Shown: one piece after another, positions 1 to 10,074 of the stretch
Position numbering within the stretch: the first letter of the stretch is position 1
Layout: every line of letters begins with the position of its first letter
Assembly (NCBI GenBank): GCA_035578905.1
Contig: JAQJVL010000146.1
Span: 1,250,938-1,314,937 of the forward strand
Origin: Stictocephala bisonia
Lineage: Eukaryota > Arthropoda > Insecta > Hemiptera > Membracidae
Reading direction: 5' to 3'
Length of the DNA: 64,000 nt
Position numbers and translations under genes: made by a program
The notes under the pieces: generated by a model
The model's input: only the letters and a program-made list of their open reading frames with translations
Databases searched by the model: none
What the model was told of the DNA's origin: nothing

Positions 1-739
1 TAACCCTTGATGAATGAGAGACAAGAACTAGTTGAATGGACAAATAATGAATAAAATAGCGATTAATTGGCAACTAGTCCAAATCATTAATAGTGATAGG
101 CGAGACTGTGTGTCATGTACAAGTCTCGGGTGTCAACGGCACCAACCAATCGCCCCCCCTCCCGGTACTTGTGGGCGTAGTGGGGGACTAGTTGCTCCAC
201 TGCCCGCTAGATGTCAGCCCACCCCTTATCACAACCGTATCATTTCAATTCCGGTCTTTGGTTTCCTTTAGCGATTCAAGAAGTGGATTTAAAAAAAATG
301 AATGATTACTTTTTTCAATTTAGAAATATATAAGCAATGAAAAGGGTATATGTATAGAATGATATGTTATTGTCATTTTTTGAATGTGGATAAATATCTT
401 GTAATGTTAAATAATAGTGTTTGGTATATTAAATTAAATATTGTTACTCATAGAAACCCAAAGTGGTGTCTCTAAAGGTTTAACTACTCACGATGAATTA
501 ATAAAAATATTACAGCAAAAATATTATCTTTGCGTCTTTTCGACAATAACGTTAGTATGTATTTAGTTCCAAGCATAAATTAATAAAACTTTTTTAATAA
601 AAACAGAATTTATTTTCTTCAATGTTTGGTAAAAATTGTTTAAAACTTCAATATGTGTCGATTAAAAATTAGGAAAAAATGGAATATTAACTTAAACATT
701 TTTTACGTGTTTTGTCAAACTAGTTTTCTGTAGACTCAC
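1..739. other. AT-rich flank, probably first intron of the minus-strand gene
   Basis: No convincing coding sequence. A short GC-richer patch at about 110-240 contains a C-run and an open frame of 79 codons without coding character. The rest is AT-rich. Bases 734-739 are the GTGAGT donor of the minus-strand exon, so this stretch is best read as the start of that gene's first intron, running leftwards out of the window. Confidence 0.5.
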
Positions 740-799
740 CGATGTCGCCTGGGCGAAGAGCACTCCAGCGGTCAGCACCAGCTGGTAAAACCACCGCAT
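740..799 (-). CDS. First coding exon (signal peptide) of an unidentified secreted or membrane protein, partial
   Basis: Read on the minus strand from the ATG at 799, the exon encodes 20 residues that form a textbook signal peptide: a short MR start, a hydrophobic core (residues 3-16, WFYQLVLTAGVLFA) and an A-Q-A signal peptidase site at residues 16-18 followed by T-S. The frame ends exactly at GTGAGT (739-734), a strong donor, in phase 0. Two in-frame ATGs lie upstream (820 and 847), so the start is not certain; 799 is chosen because it gives a normal-length n-region. The rest of the gene lies left of the window. It faces away from the plus-strand signal-peptide exon starting 254 bp away, implying a shared promoter. 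No family can be assigned from 20 residues. Confidence 0.72.
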
Positions 800-1053
800 G
801 GTCGGCGGCGAGCAATCCATTCTGAATAGAGAACAGAATATCCTCATCACACGAGAACAGAGAGCGGTCACCGAGACCACGAAGGCACGGGCATGGCGAG
901 TGCCGGGCGAACTACAACCGAACACAGCGCCTGTCCGAGCACCACTGAGGCTGGGATGGGACCGGGACGAGAGTCTGCCAGGAGGGAGGGTGTGGTGCGG
1001 GGTCTCGTCCTCTCCTCTGGTCCAGGGAGAAGAGCTGTTCAGAAGGCCGAGCC
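800..1053. promoter_or_regulatory. Putative bidirectional promoter and 5' UTRs between two divergent secreted-protein genes
   Basis: This 254-bp interval separates the ATG codons of two oppositely oriented first coding exons. It is clearly more GC-rich than the surrounding DNA. I see no clear TATA box, which is common for bidirectional promoters. On the plus strand, out-of-frame ATGs occur at 798 and 893, and an in-frame stop TGA lies at 946-948. The plus-strand transcript therefore probably starts downstream of these, or carries upstream ORFs. The transcription start sites cannot be fixed from sequence alone. Confidence 0.55.
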
Positions 1054-1116
1054 ATGTGGCGCGGCGTGGTCGCTTGTGTGGTGCTGCTAGCGATCGTCCG
1101 GCACGCCGACACCGCG
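1054..1116 (+). CDS. First coding exon (signal peptide) of an unidentified secreted or membrane protein, partial
   Basis: The ATG at 1054 sits in a GCC-ATG context and opens 21 codons, ending at a perfect GTGAGT donor (1117-1122) in phase 0. The product is a signal peptide: M-W-R, a hydrophobic core at residues 4-15 (GVVACVVLLAIV), then R-H-A-D-T-A with likely cleavage after Ala18 or Ala21. An in-frame stop at 946-948 with no other in-frame ATG between it and 1054 supports this start. GC-rich codon use contrasts with the AT-rich flanks. The next exon was not found in the window, so the mature protein is unknown. Exon 1 encoding little but the signal peptide is common in insect secreted, cuticle and lipoprotein genes, but no family is claimed. 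Confidence 0.75.
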
Positions 1117-3679
1117 GTGAGTAACATAACCTCTAAGGACATTCCTTCGTTAATTCTAGCTTGTTTACTTCCTTCCCGGGTCGTTTGTTTGATCTGGGCA
1201 CCTGCTTGCAGCTACTAGCAATAGATTTACGTTAGTCAATTCAATCGGAGAAATATGCTACTGGTAATTTTAGACCTATAGTTTGTTTTTTTGGAAAAGG
1301 CTAAAAACCTGGAGTTATTTCTTTTGGATTGCCCACCATATCTCATCAATCTATTAATCAATTTTAGCAATCTGAAAGAAAGTTCCGTTGAAAAGAACAA
1401 AAAATTATACAGATAACACTATGTTTCATCATATTACGACTTCACACTCGTTATATTATTGTAATTTGCATTACGGTAGATGACTCCATGATTTGAAAAG
1501 CCCATTCATAATTAAATGAAAATGTAACAATGAAACCACATTATTTAGCTTTAGTTTCCAAATTAACGCAGGTTTTTATTTTAACACAAGAAAAAACACT
1601 GATACAATAGCTTTATACTATGTTTAGCGATTTGGTTGAGACATTTATTTATATGGTTTCCTTTTTATATGATAACTGTTCTGTGCTTATTCAAAGTTAA
1701 AGCGTAGTTATTTGTTAATTGAACTCAGTAAAATATGTTTTATAGCTATGATGATTTTCTTCTTGATAATTCTAGTTAGTTTGTACAAATATTCAAAACA
1801 CAGCCAACTATCAGGCCCATAATAGTTAGTGTCAAATATACTAAGCAGTTTTCGACCACAATTTGTTTAAATTTACTCTTAATTAATCATTTTACTTTTT
1901 AACACGTAACTTCTTTATGGCATTAAACACGTTAAATATAATTTTATCTATATTTAAAAATTAATGACGAAAATCTCAATAGGTTTCAAATCTTGATCTT
2001 CTGGTAGTGGGAGGTATCATGTGGTGGGAGGGAGGAAGCGCACTAAGGGGAGGGGATGACGGTTATCAGTGATAACAGTTCCGCTCCAGCCCAACTTTTT
2101 TAGTTCTCTTTAGTGGTATAAATCCTTCACTAGTTCAAAACATAGTTATTTTGATGTTGTAAAATAAAATCCGTAAAATTAAAATATATACAAAAACAAA
2201 TCTGTTGCTGTTTTTTTGTTTTAGCATCAGGTTAATAAATCACTTAGCTTTATTTCTTTAATGATTTGGAGTGTATAAATATGTATATTTACTATTTTTA
2301 TCAATGTATACAACTAGGAAATGTACAAGGTTACTATTCTATTAATTGTAATCGTATTTCTATTTTAAATAAAATTACGAGTTACAAAATAAAAGATGAC
2401 ATCTTAAACGATATTCTTCTTGTTTTCAAGCTGTCAGTAAAATGATTTATTATTTTATTATAAAAGCGGTTATTGAGAGCTCAAAAGTAGGCATCTACAG
2501 ACTGACAAGTGGGCATACTTCTAATATAAAGTAGAATATACTTTATATTTGAAGCCGTAACAAATCGATACAAATATACAAGTGCAATCCTATTAACTAA
2601 TTATGACTTTTAAGTGTGTAAATAATACAAAAACACAGTTTATCAATTATCAATTTAAGGATTTTAAATTGATTCTGTGGGCGAAATAAATCTACACTAA
2701 TAATTGCATAATTTAATGAAACTGTAGGTGGGAAGTTAAAAATGTCGTACCAATGACTCTGATTGATCAAAATAATAAGTTTGAGAGAATTTCACAAAAT
2801 TTGTCTGAGTAGCCCCCCTACCCAGCCCGGGAGTTTCTATGGGACCAAATGTTTTTCTGTAGCAAAACTCTGAGTGAAGCTTGATTTGTGAACTCGGACA
2901 GTATGAATATAGGTGTTTGTGTTTTTTATGACAATTTTATAAAATGGAGCTATTTTGTTAAGAAGTAAATAATATGTGATTAATATTGTAGGTTATTTGC
3001 AAATATATATCATAACTATGCTTTCTCAGTTTACAGTGGTAGTAGTTGGCTATTTATTTGTAATTCTTCCTTGAGGTTGTAAATATTTAGATCGTATTCT
3101 ACATTTTATAAAGGCTTTCTTGAAATTCAAATTTTGTCACAGCTTTCCGTCGTACAGTACAATATTGTTCTTGTTGAATGGGATGAGATACGCGTTTTTT
3201 TGTTTGTTTATTTTTGTTGCTGGAAGTTTCCTTATATTATCTACGTGTGTTGAAACATCCTAAGATTTTTCGGAGTTATATTTCGAAGGTGATTTATTTT
3301 TATTAAAACGGATGGCTTAACAGTTAAAAGGCACTTATTTCTTCAACAAAAAGTACATATTGAAAAGTAGGTTTTCATAACTTGGATAGTCAATAAATAT
3401 TTATACTTGATTCTTTACACATTGATCAAAATTAAACAAGAGAATTTTTCGACTTAAGTTTAAATAGTTGTCACCAAGCACCGTTAAGTTTCACATTATC
3501 TGCGGTTACCTCAGAGGCACTGTCGTATCTCCCAGTCTGCACACAGTCTGGGGCCGACAACACCTTGTTCTTATCAACTCCCGACTTCATCACCTGATAT
3601 TTTTGTCCAATTCCACTCGATTGATATCAGAGGAGTAATGGCTTTGCTTTGATTATATTACTTAAAAATTAACGTCTCA
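1117..3679. other. First-intron sequence of the plus-strand gene, no feature recognised
   Basis: This starts with the GTGAGT donor. The rest is AT-rich, with stop codons in all frames and no recognised repeat boundaries. Small exceptions are a purine-rich stretch around 2008-2060 and a moderately GC-richer patch at 3480-3600. Neither has coding character with plausible splice sites. Confidence 0.5.
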
Positions 3680-4365
3680 TGTATAATTGGGCCAAATAGT
3701 AAGTGACCAACGTGTTACATATAGCGCATGTAGAGGTTTCAGCAGCAGAGGGGACCCATTCCACCGCTGAGCTGCTTCAATTCACGGCCGTGTCTAACTT
3801 CCACCTTCAAGTGTTCAACTTACGCAACAGTTTAAAGTTGAAAAAAGTAACTGTAATGAACTGGACATGTTTGTTTAGTTGCCAATTTATTATGTTCATT
3901 ATTATTTATTGTGTTGTTGTTCATTCGTATTTGAATTATAAATAACAATTTAATTTAATCATTCTAAGCTTGATTCGTTAGTGATAATCATTCAAACCAA
4001 TGGTCACTGCTGCTAATGACATGAAGGCATCTTGCTAGCCTAGTAGTTAACACTTCTGCTTCTAATGCAGGGGTCAAGGGTTCAAATCCCGGGAGATCCT
4101 CTTACATTTTGTCATAGGGGTTTGGACCGTTGTCCATCAACAACGTATGAATATATTGTTAAAAATTCCACTGGCGTAGACAATAAAATAATTAAATAAT
4201 TGAATAGATGGGGCTTGCTATTGCGCCACCAGCACGCGGCATTCCGTCCTCATGGTTACCATAACAATTTTTAAATTACATTATACAATTGGGGAGGGTA
4301 GTCTTTTGTCACAAGTTCACCACTCAGTGCATCTCACTCGCACCAGTGCATTCAGTAGGTCAGTA
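3680..4365 (+). repeat. Dispersed repeat A, copy 1 (interrupted by a SINE)
   Basis: The sequence from TATAATTGGGCC near 3680 to about 4360 matches 61605-62090 in inverted orientation. Shared blocks include CCACCGCTGAGCTG, ACCTTCAAGTGTTCAACTT and TCACTGCTGCTAATGAC. The match breaks at about 4027 and resumes at about 4205, where copy 1 carries a tRNA-derived SINE that copy 2 lacks. No terminal inverted repeats or coding capacity are evident, so the element class is unknown. Confidence 0.7.
4027..4204 (+). mobile_element. tRNA-derived SINE inserted in repeat A
   Basis: It has an RNA polymerase III internal promoter: box A TAGCCTAGTAG at 4036-4046 and box B GGTTCAAATCC at 4079-4089, with correct spacing and an anticodon-stem-like CTGC/GCAG around 4055-4070. 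The acceptor stem does not pair properly, so this is a tRNA-like head and not a tRNA gene. A non-tRNA body follows, ending in an A/T-rich ACAATAAAATAATTAAAT tail at about 4181-4198. Comparison with the uninterrupted repeat A copy at 61605-62090 shows the insertion limits directly. A degraded relative lies on the minus strand at 36672-36790. Confidence 0.72.
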
Positions 4366-4379
4366 TATATGTAATAGAA

Positions 4380-4500
4380 ATCGTTGTGTCAGTAATTTGT
4401 TTGTTAGTGCGGTATACCACAACAGCTGGTTTAAAACTAAATTAAATTGTCATAGAACTACACCAGCACTCCATGAACAGACTCCAAAATGGCTGATAAT
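4380..4500 (+). repeat. Dispersed repeat G, copy 1
   Basis: It shares GTCAGTAATTTGTTT, GTTAGTG, an ACAGCTG-like segment and ACTACACCAGCACTCCA with 22195-22335. The minus-strand region 45000-45150 carries the same order of motifs. No coding sequence is seen and the class is unknown. It adjoins repeat A and runs up to the minisatellite. Confidence 0.5.
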
Positions 4501-4762
4501 TAAAAACAAAAAATTTAGCATTGGATAAGCAATAAAGAGTATATATAAGAAATAAAAGTAGTAGTCAATCAGAAAAAAGCCGCTATCAATTTGTTTAAGT
4601 ACAACCAAGACGGCCTGAAGTACTGCGTTGATCTCCAAGATGAATCTTCAAGTGTGTGTCAATAAGTGATCAATAAACTCCACTTGAATTGAAGTATTTA
4701 TGATTTTTGGAATTATGAGAGGGGTACTCTTAAAGCATGGATAGCAACTGAACGATCTTCAT

Positions 4763-5489
4763 ATGTATAGTATTCATATGGCAGCATTGCTTCAAATGTG
4801 TAGTATCCATATGGCAGCATTGCTACAAATGTGTAGTATCCATATGGCAACATCGCTTCAAATGTGTAGTATCCACAAGGCAGCATTGCTTCAAATGTGT
4901 AGTATCCATATGGCAGCATCGCTTCAAATGTGTAGTATCCACAAGGCAGCATTGCTTCAAATGTTTAGTATCCATATGGCAGCATTGCTTCAAATGTGTA
5001 GTATACATATGGCAGCATTGCTTCAAATGTTTAGTATCCATATGGCAGCATTGCTTCAAATGGCAGTATACATATGGCAGCATTGCTTCAAATGTTTAGT
5101 ATCCATATGGCAGCATTGCTTCAAATGTGCAGTATACATATGGCAGCATTGCTTCAAATGTTTAGTATCCATATGGCAGCATTGCTTCAAATGTGCAGTA
5201 TACATATGGCAGCATTGCTTCAAATGTTTAGTATCCATATGGCAGCATTGCTTCAAATGTGTAGTATACATATGGCAGCATTGCTTCAAATGTTTAGTAT
5301 CCATATGGCAGCATTGCTTCAAATGTGCAGTATGCATATGGCAGCATTGCTTCAAATGTTTAGTATCCATATGGCAGCATTGCTTCAAATGTGTAGTATC
5401 CATATGGCAGCATTGCTTCAAATGTGTAGTATCCATATGGCAGCATTGCTTCAAATGTGTAGTATCCATATGGCAACATCGCTTCGAAT
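4763..5489 (+). repeat. 33-bp minisatellite, about 22 copies, with a 66-bp higher-order pattern
   Basis: Tandem 33-bp units share the core AGTATCCATATGGCAGC followed by ATTGCTTCAA. From about 5030 to 5350 the units alternate between a TTTAGTATCC type and a TGCAGTATAC or TGTAGTATAC type, giving a 66-bp dimeric period. The outer units are more homogeneous TGTAGTATCC types. One unit near 5060 is a base short and shifts the frame. Because 33 is a multiple of three and the unit lacks stops in several frames, long open frames appear on both strands (4763-5563 plus, 5056-5514 minus). These are by-products of the repeat and are not called as genes. Confidence 0.93.
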
Positions 5490-5719
5490 TCGCTATCTTA
5501 ATATTTGACAGCATTGATTATATTCATCATCTGATTGGCTCTATAATGATTCTGCACGTCTAACTTCCGTATCCAAACGAATGGACTTATTAAGTTTGGA
5601 TTAATAAGTTATTGTGACTGTATTAACTATTGAATGATGTTTGAGAAGATGTTTGTAGTGTTCATCAAATAAAGTAGAAAAGGCAGACCTAGGGAAACAT
5701 GATTATTAAGGCGCACATA

Positions 5720-6070
5720 CATTCAGTATTGTAATCTAATTTATGAAATATTTTGTCTAGTTTGAAATGGTAAGTCAGTGCTAAAGTCAAAGTTAGTATA
5801 AATTACCTTAAACATTTCACAATAAAAACCAAATTAGCTAAGCTTTTGTGTTAGCTGTTTGAACTGATCATGAAAATGATTAATGAAACTGATTAATGAA
5901 AATGATTAAATTAAATTAATGCTAATGGTACTCTTACGGAAATAAAAGGAAACATTGAGAAGCTTTTTATACCCCTTAGAAATGGAGTTTTAAGAAATAC
6001 TTTCTTAGTGGGTCTATAAGATACAAAAGCAAACTTCCCTTTACATTTCATAAAAATCTGTGCAGTTGTT
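5720..6070 (+). repeat. Dispersed repeat E, copy 1
   Basis: AAAGTTAGTATAAATTACCT, AAACATTTCACAAT and the following AACCAAATTA block also occur at 9735-10060 (plus) and 62175-62505 (minus). Downstream blocks such as GGGTCTATAAGATACAAA and AAAAATCTGT are shared too. This copy lacks the AGTCTAGAAAACT-like leader seen at 9750. The element type is unknown. Confidence 0.6.
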
Positions 6071-6164
6071 ACGAATGTGAGTGAGTACAAAGTGTAACTG
6101 TGTATACAGGTTGAGTGTTGTCAGTTACCCCCAAGATTATTTCCGCAGTTTATAAAAGATTTGA

Positions 6165-6242
6165 TTTTGTATATACACTACCATTACATTAATTAGTATC
6201 CATATGGATACTAATTAATGTAATGGTAGTGTATATACAAAA
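6165..6242. repeat. Perfect 78-bp palindrome without spacer
   Basis: The two 39-base arms (6165-6203 and 6204-6242) are exact reverse complements, centred on CATATG. The symmetry stops at 6164/6243. It contains TAGTATCCATATGG, a 14-base stretch identical to the core of the 33-bp minisatellite ending 0.7 kb upstream. Such a palindrome can form a cruciform and is a known source of foldback read artefacts. Confidence 0.95.
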
Positions 6243-6419
6243 ATTAATTAATGTATTAATGTACGCCGAAGTACATTTAGAGTGTCAATGTTATTAGGGA
6301 TCCCTAGGGGTCCCAAGTTGTAGGAGGCATCTTCAAAATATTAATTATGAACGTGGTAATTTGTACGTAATTTAATAACACCATTTGAAACTGAAAATGA
6401 CAGCACAATCAGAAATTAA

Positions 6420-6925
6420 ATAAATGGTTCCAAACAATTGGCACACTTTTCCCCATATCAAACAATAAAAAATCAAAACTTTGAAAACTACCAGTTTTAT
6501 TCCCAAAAATTTTTTTGTAATATCTCAAAAACTAGTCAAGTTAGAGACATTAAATTTTTAGTAAAATATTTTGAATTATAATTCATTTCATTCCTGAAAA
6601 TGTAATCAAAATCGTTAGAACCGTTATTGAGAAAATTCCATTTTTGTATGTTTTTTTCCCATAAAAAAACTAAAATTTAAAAAAGTGAAAAAAATTTCTG
6701 GAGATATTGGCTATATACACCTACATACAAAATTTCGTAAAACTCTATCCATCCATTTGGTCTCCAGCGAACTGACACCTACGGACAGATACTATTTTTT
6801 TTTTCGAAAAAACACTGTTTTGTGTTCAGGAAACCCTAAAATAGTAGATTTTTAGACCAACTTGTAAAAACATTTTTTGGACGATCACAATTCTTTCTCG
6901 AAGCTAACGCATATGGGAGAAAGTA
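6420..6925 (-). repeat. Dispersed repeat B, copy 1
   Basis: A ~510-bp non-coding repeat found four times in the window (also 10075-10590 plus, 22660-23168 minus, 57145-57635 plus). In plus orientation it begins near CCCATATGCGTTAGC, passes a GATCGTCCAAAAAA segment and a GGATGGATACATTTTTATG segment, and ends near GAACCATTTAT. Its A-runs and T-runs give no reading frame. No terminal inverted repeats or target duplications were recognised. Confidence 0.75.
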
Positions 6926-7022
6926 AAAAGTTAAGTCGTGCTTTAGTTATTTATTATTTTTGTATTTTATTTAATTAGTCATCGCCAATGTCTTTTCCTA
7001 ATTAAAACCGTTTTGTCATGGC

Positions 7023-7049
7023 AAAAAAAAAAAAAAAAAAAAAAAAAAA
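7023..7049 (+). repeat. Poly(A) tract (27 A)
   Basis: An uninterrupted A-run following GTCATGGC. It could be the tail of an old retroposed sequence, but no RNA-derived body was recognised upstream, so it is listed only as a homopolymer. Confidence 0.9.
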
Positions 7050-8229
7050 GAATCAGATTTGTAATTTTATCATTGTGTTGGTTCAATCATAATTTGTAAA
7101 TGAAGAATTTACTAGCTTTTTAAATTAACTGAATTAGTTTTAATTAGTAAAATACACAAGCAATGACTAACTAAATAAAATAACAAAATAATGAAAAACT
7201 AAACAACGTCACGTCTTTTAAAAATTCTGTTTCCGCTATTACTTTCAGATTTAAATGGCAATGTTAAATTTTATTTCACACGACCACGTTCTTTTAAAAT
7301 TTTGAAGTTGAGCCTAAATCTGGGACCCCAAATGAACGCACTTAACGTAAATTGTCAAAGATTTTTGTAGAGACAATTTTGTTGTGATTTATACTTTCTG
7401 TAATATGAATTTTATTCTAACATAATATGCTTTGAATAAATTATAACAAGGGTCTTAACACGTTAAAATAAAGTAATACCACTTAGCTCAATCGAAGTCG
7501 ACAGTCAATACTGTGATCACACGACACATTTTGGACAGAAAAAAATTAAACCGTACACTATTATCTTTTCTGCTCTAGGAGGGTCTGATTAGTTTATTTA
7601 TTTATTTTAATCTTTCTTTATAGTTATGTAACTTATTGCATTATATGTTCTGTCAACAAGTATAAATATCCATTTCGAACATTAAATCATATATTCCATA
7701 AGGAACTACATGGATAATGCTGTTTGAATTATCTAGGATCGGCTAAATTATGAGGCAACCTATAACAAGGGGAAAATCTAGTTAAAATATGCATAAGAAC
7801 TCAACAAACATCGCTACGAGTAACCTCCAACTCATAACCTCAAGGCATCGCAGAACTTGTCATTTTACAAGGACATGTAGCACATTGTCTTCTTAAGAAA
7901 TCTACAAAAAAAGGTTGTAAACTTTGCTTGCCCATGACATATTGGATGGAATAGAAATGATGTCAACTTAGCATGATGTAATGCAGAGCATCTGGTATTC
8001 GCGAGCGTCCTGCGCCGTTGACCACAGCTGTGACATCACGATCAGCTGTTAAAAAACCACACAGCTGATTCATCGACCACAAAAAATCTTGATGGAACTG
8101 GAGGCTGATTACCACCACTATAATGCATTTTACTTTAATGTTTCAGCTGTTAAACTGATTGACTTCATAGCTTATTGGGGAGCTTTCATTCCTAGGCAAT
8201 GGTCAGTGGTCACTATTATGTGAGGTTAT
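7050..8229. other. AT-rich stretch, no gene recognised
   Basis: Mostly AT-rich intron-like sequence. A GC-richer piece at about 7980-8100 contains repeated CAGCTG-type motifs (ACCACAGCTGTGACATCACG, then CACAGCTGATTCAT). It resembles parts of repeat G, but the match is too weak to annotate. Confidence 0.4.
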
Positions 8230-8870
8230 GTTACTGATTGTTTGGTGGCCGTTTCCCAAACTACCGAGCCGCCGTTGAGAAGTCGACAGCCTTATAATAA
8301 TATACAAACTGGAAAAAAATATGGAAACGCTTTCACAACTTTTGTATGACTTCAATTGTAAAAGTGAAATATTGTACATCATGGATACAAAGAACACACT
8401 TTTTGACGCCATTAGTAACATTTCATCTTTTCAAGGGGACGGCCCACGAGGATTCGAACGAAAATCTGCAACGTATGCCTTGGTCGAGTTATCAAATGAA
8501 AGGTATATTCAAGAGAAATTACTAACCGGACTTCGAAAAGTTTATTCTTTCCAGAGTAGCGGTCATTTGAATTTCAAACTAACTAATTTGAACACTATTA
8601 TTTCTCTGCTATAAACGGTTTCAACTAAACTATTCTATCCAGAAATGATACTTTATAGAACCCAATTATATAAAAAAAATAAATTATCATATTATCCATG
8701 GAAAAAATAACTTTTTTGTGAAAGCGTTTCCATATTTTTCCACCCTGTACCATCAGCGGTGTAAAAATCGCTTATCTATTTCAACTTTTCGCTCCACGTT
8801 TATTATTATAAATATTTATATCTGTATGATTATTAAAGGTCCATTCCACCGAACAATTTAAAATTATTGT
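8230..8870 (+). repeat. Dispersed repeat F, copy 1, split by a TA-flanked MITE
   Basis: The left part (8230-8304: CCGTTTCCCAAACTACC, then AAGTCGACAGCC) and the right part (from about 8750: ATTTCAACTTTTCGC, then TTTATTATTATA) match continuous copies at 28650-28830 (plus) and 41770-41900 (minus). In this copy the two halves are separated by the MITE at 8305-8747. The family has no recognisable coding sequence. Confidence 0.6.
8305..8747 (+). mobile_element. TA-flanked MITE, family 1 (Tc1/mariner-like), copy 1
   Basis: The right end reads CCATATTTTTCCACCCTG and is followed by TA. The left end is a diverged CAAACTGGAAAAAAATATGG preceded by TA. Both sub-ends carry the matching GGAAACGCTTTCA / TGAAAGCGTTTCC inverted repeat. 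The internal open frame 8321-8614 (97 codons) arises from the element and has no transposase motif. Other copies are at 14205-14631, 60171-60618 and 60625-61055. TA duplication and CAGGGTGG-type termini fit Tc1/mariner-derived MITEs. Confidence 0.78.
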
Positions 8871-9734
8871 CACATCTAGAATCCTGTTTTTAAGAGCTGG
8901 GTTAAGCTTTCTTGACAGCTTTTCTAAGCTCAAGTCTATAGCTTAACCGTATGTTTGACGCAGGCCGAGGTTGATCTTTGAGTACCAAAAGTTATAATTT
9001 TAATTTTAGTGTATCGTAGGCCTTTTTTCAAACAAACATCAATACATAAAATTCTTGTGATGGATTAATTAGCATGTTGATTAAATATATAATTACATTA
9101 ACTATTAGATAGTTAAGCAGCATTGTCTTTGTCTAACATTATCTAATATGAATGTGTATTTTATTCTTGATTTTATTAATTAAGTAACAACAGACCAAAG
9201 TGTACGTATTTCATGTATGGTTCTTAAATCATTATGATGTAAGTGTACACAGACAGCGTAATCATTTTTTTTCTAATTTTTTCAAAATAATCTCCAATTG
9301 AGTAAAGAACCATTAAAAAATAAAAATAATATTTGACTTCAATTTGAATTTGCTGTTTGTTTTTATAGTTCTTCTCTTAAGTAGTAGATTATGATAACAA
9401 TATTTTACATATTTTACAATAAATGTTTCCGATTGAACAAATTCTTCACTATGAATACTTTTGGTGTACACATATCCCATTCTTGTGTTATAATTATATA
9501 GAGTTCTTATCCCAATCATCGTATAGCACAAATTTTGTCTGACTATAAGAAAATTTTCAAATAAATGTAGTGCTTAAACTATAAATATATATAATTCTAT
9601 ACAGAAATACTCCTATATAATAGACTATCCGACAGCACTTCATTTGCTACGTTGTGGTTTTCTACACTTTCCCTCCGTAGTTCTCTCTAAACCATCACAT
9701 CAACATAAAAGCTCAATCTGTTGCCATTATCCTA
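8871..9734. other. AT-rich stretch, no gene recognised
   Basis: AT-rich, with scattered short open frames and no coding character. I see no tandem structure, convincing splice sites or recognised mobile element termini. Confidence 0.4.
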
Positions 9735-10060
9735 GATAACAAAGTTTTATAGTCTAGAAAACTCTAAAAGTCTACTTTAGAGGGATGAAAAGGTGTGCAA
9801 TCATGTCAGAGTTAGTATAAATTATCTTAAACATTTCACAATGAAAACCAAATTATAACCAAGCTTTTGTGATATGTTTACGTTTGTTGTATCAGCTTTT
9901 TGAAATAAATTATTAAATTAAATTAATGCCAATTTTACTTGAGTAGGAAAAGAAAACGTTGAGGGGCTTTCTATTCCTTAGGTCTCTATGGTACAAAATC
10001 TAAATTCCCTGTATATATTATCAAAATCTGTTTCGGAGATTTAGTGATGAGTTAGTATAA
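9735..10060 (+). repeat. Dispersed repeat E, copy 2
   Basis: It contains the full E order: AGTCTAGAAAACTCTAAAAG, TCTACTTTAGAGG, GCAATCATGTCAGAGTTAG, AAACATTTCACAATGAAAAC and GGTCTCTATGGTACAAAATC. The inverted copy at 62175-62505 has the same blocks in reverse order. It is followed directly by repeat B. Confidence 0.68.
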
Positions 10061-10074
10061 AATGTTTACTTTGT

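Noticed and set aside
798..1124. A 108-codon plus frame across the putative promoter
   Set aside because: It runs through the donor at 1117 and lacks a signal or domain; the competing frame from 1054 gives a signal peptide and a perfect donor.
4027..4095. A functional tRNA gene
   Set aside because: Internal promoter boxes are good, but the acceptor arm does not pair and a non-tRNA body follows; a SINE head explains it better.
4713..5489. CRISPR-like regular spacing in the 33-bp and 36-bp arrays
   Set aside because: Units are contiguous tandem copies without unique spacers, and the genome is eukaryotic.
4763..5563. A 266-codon plus frame and a 152-codon minus frame through the 33-bp repeats
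   Set aside because: Open only because the unit is a multiple of three and has no stops in those frames; no start context, splice signals or non-repetitive domain.
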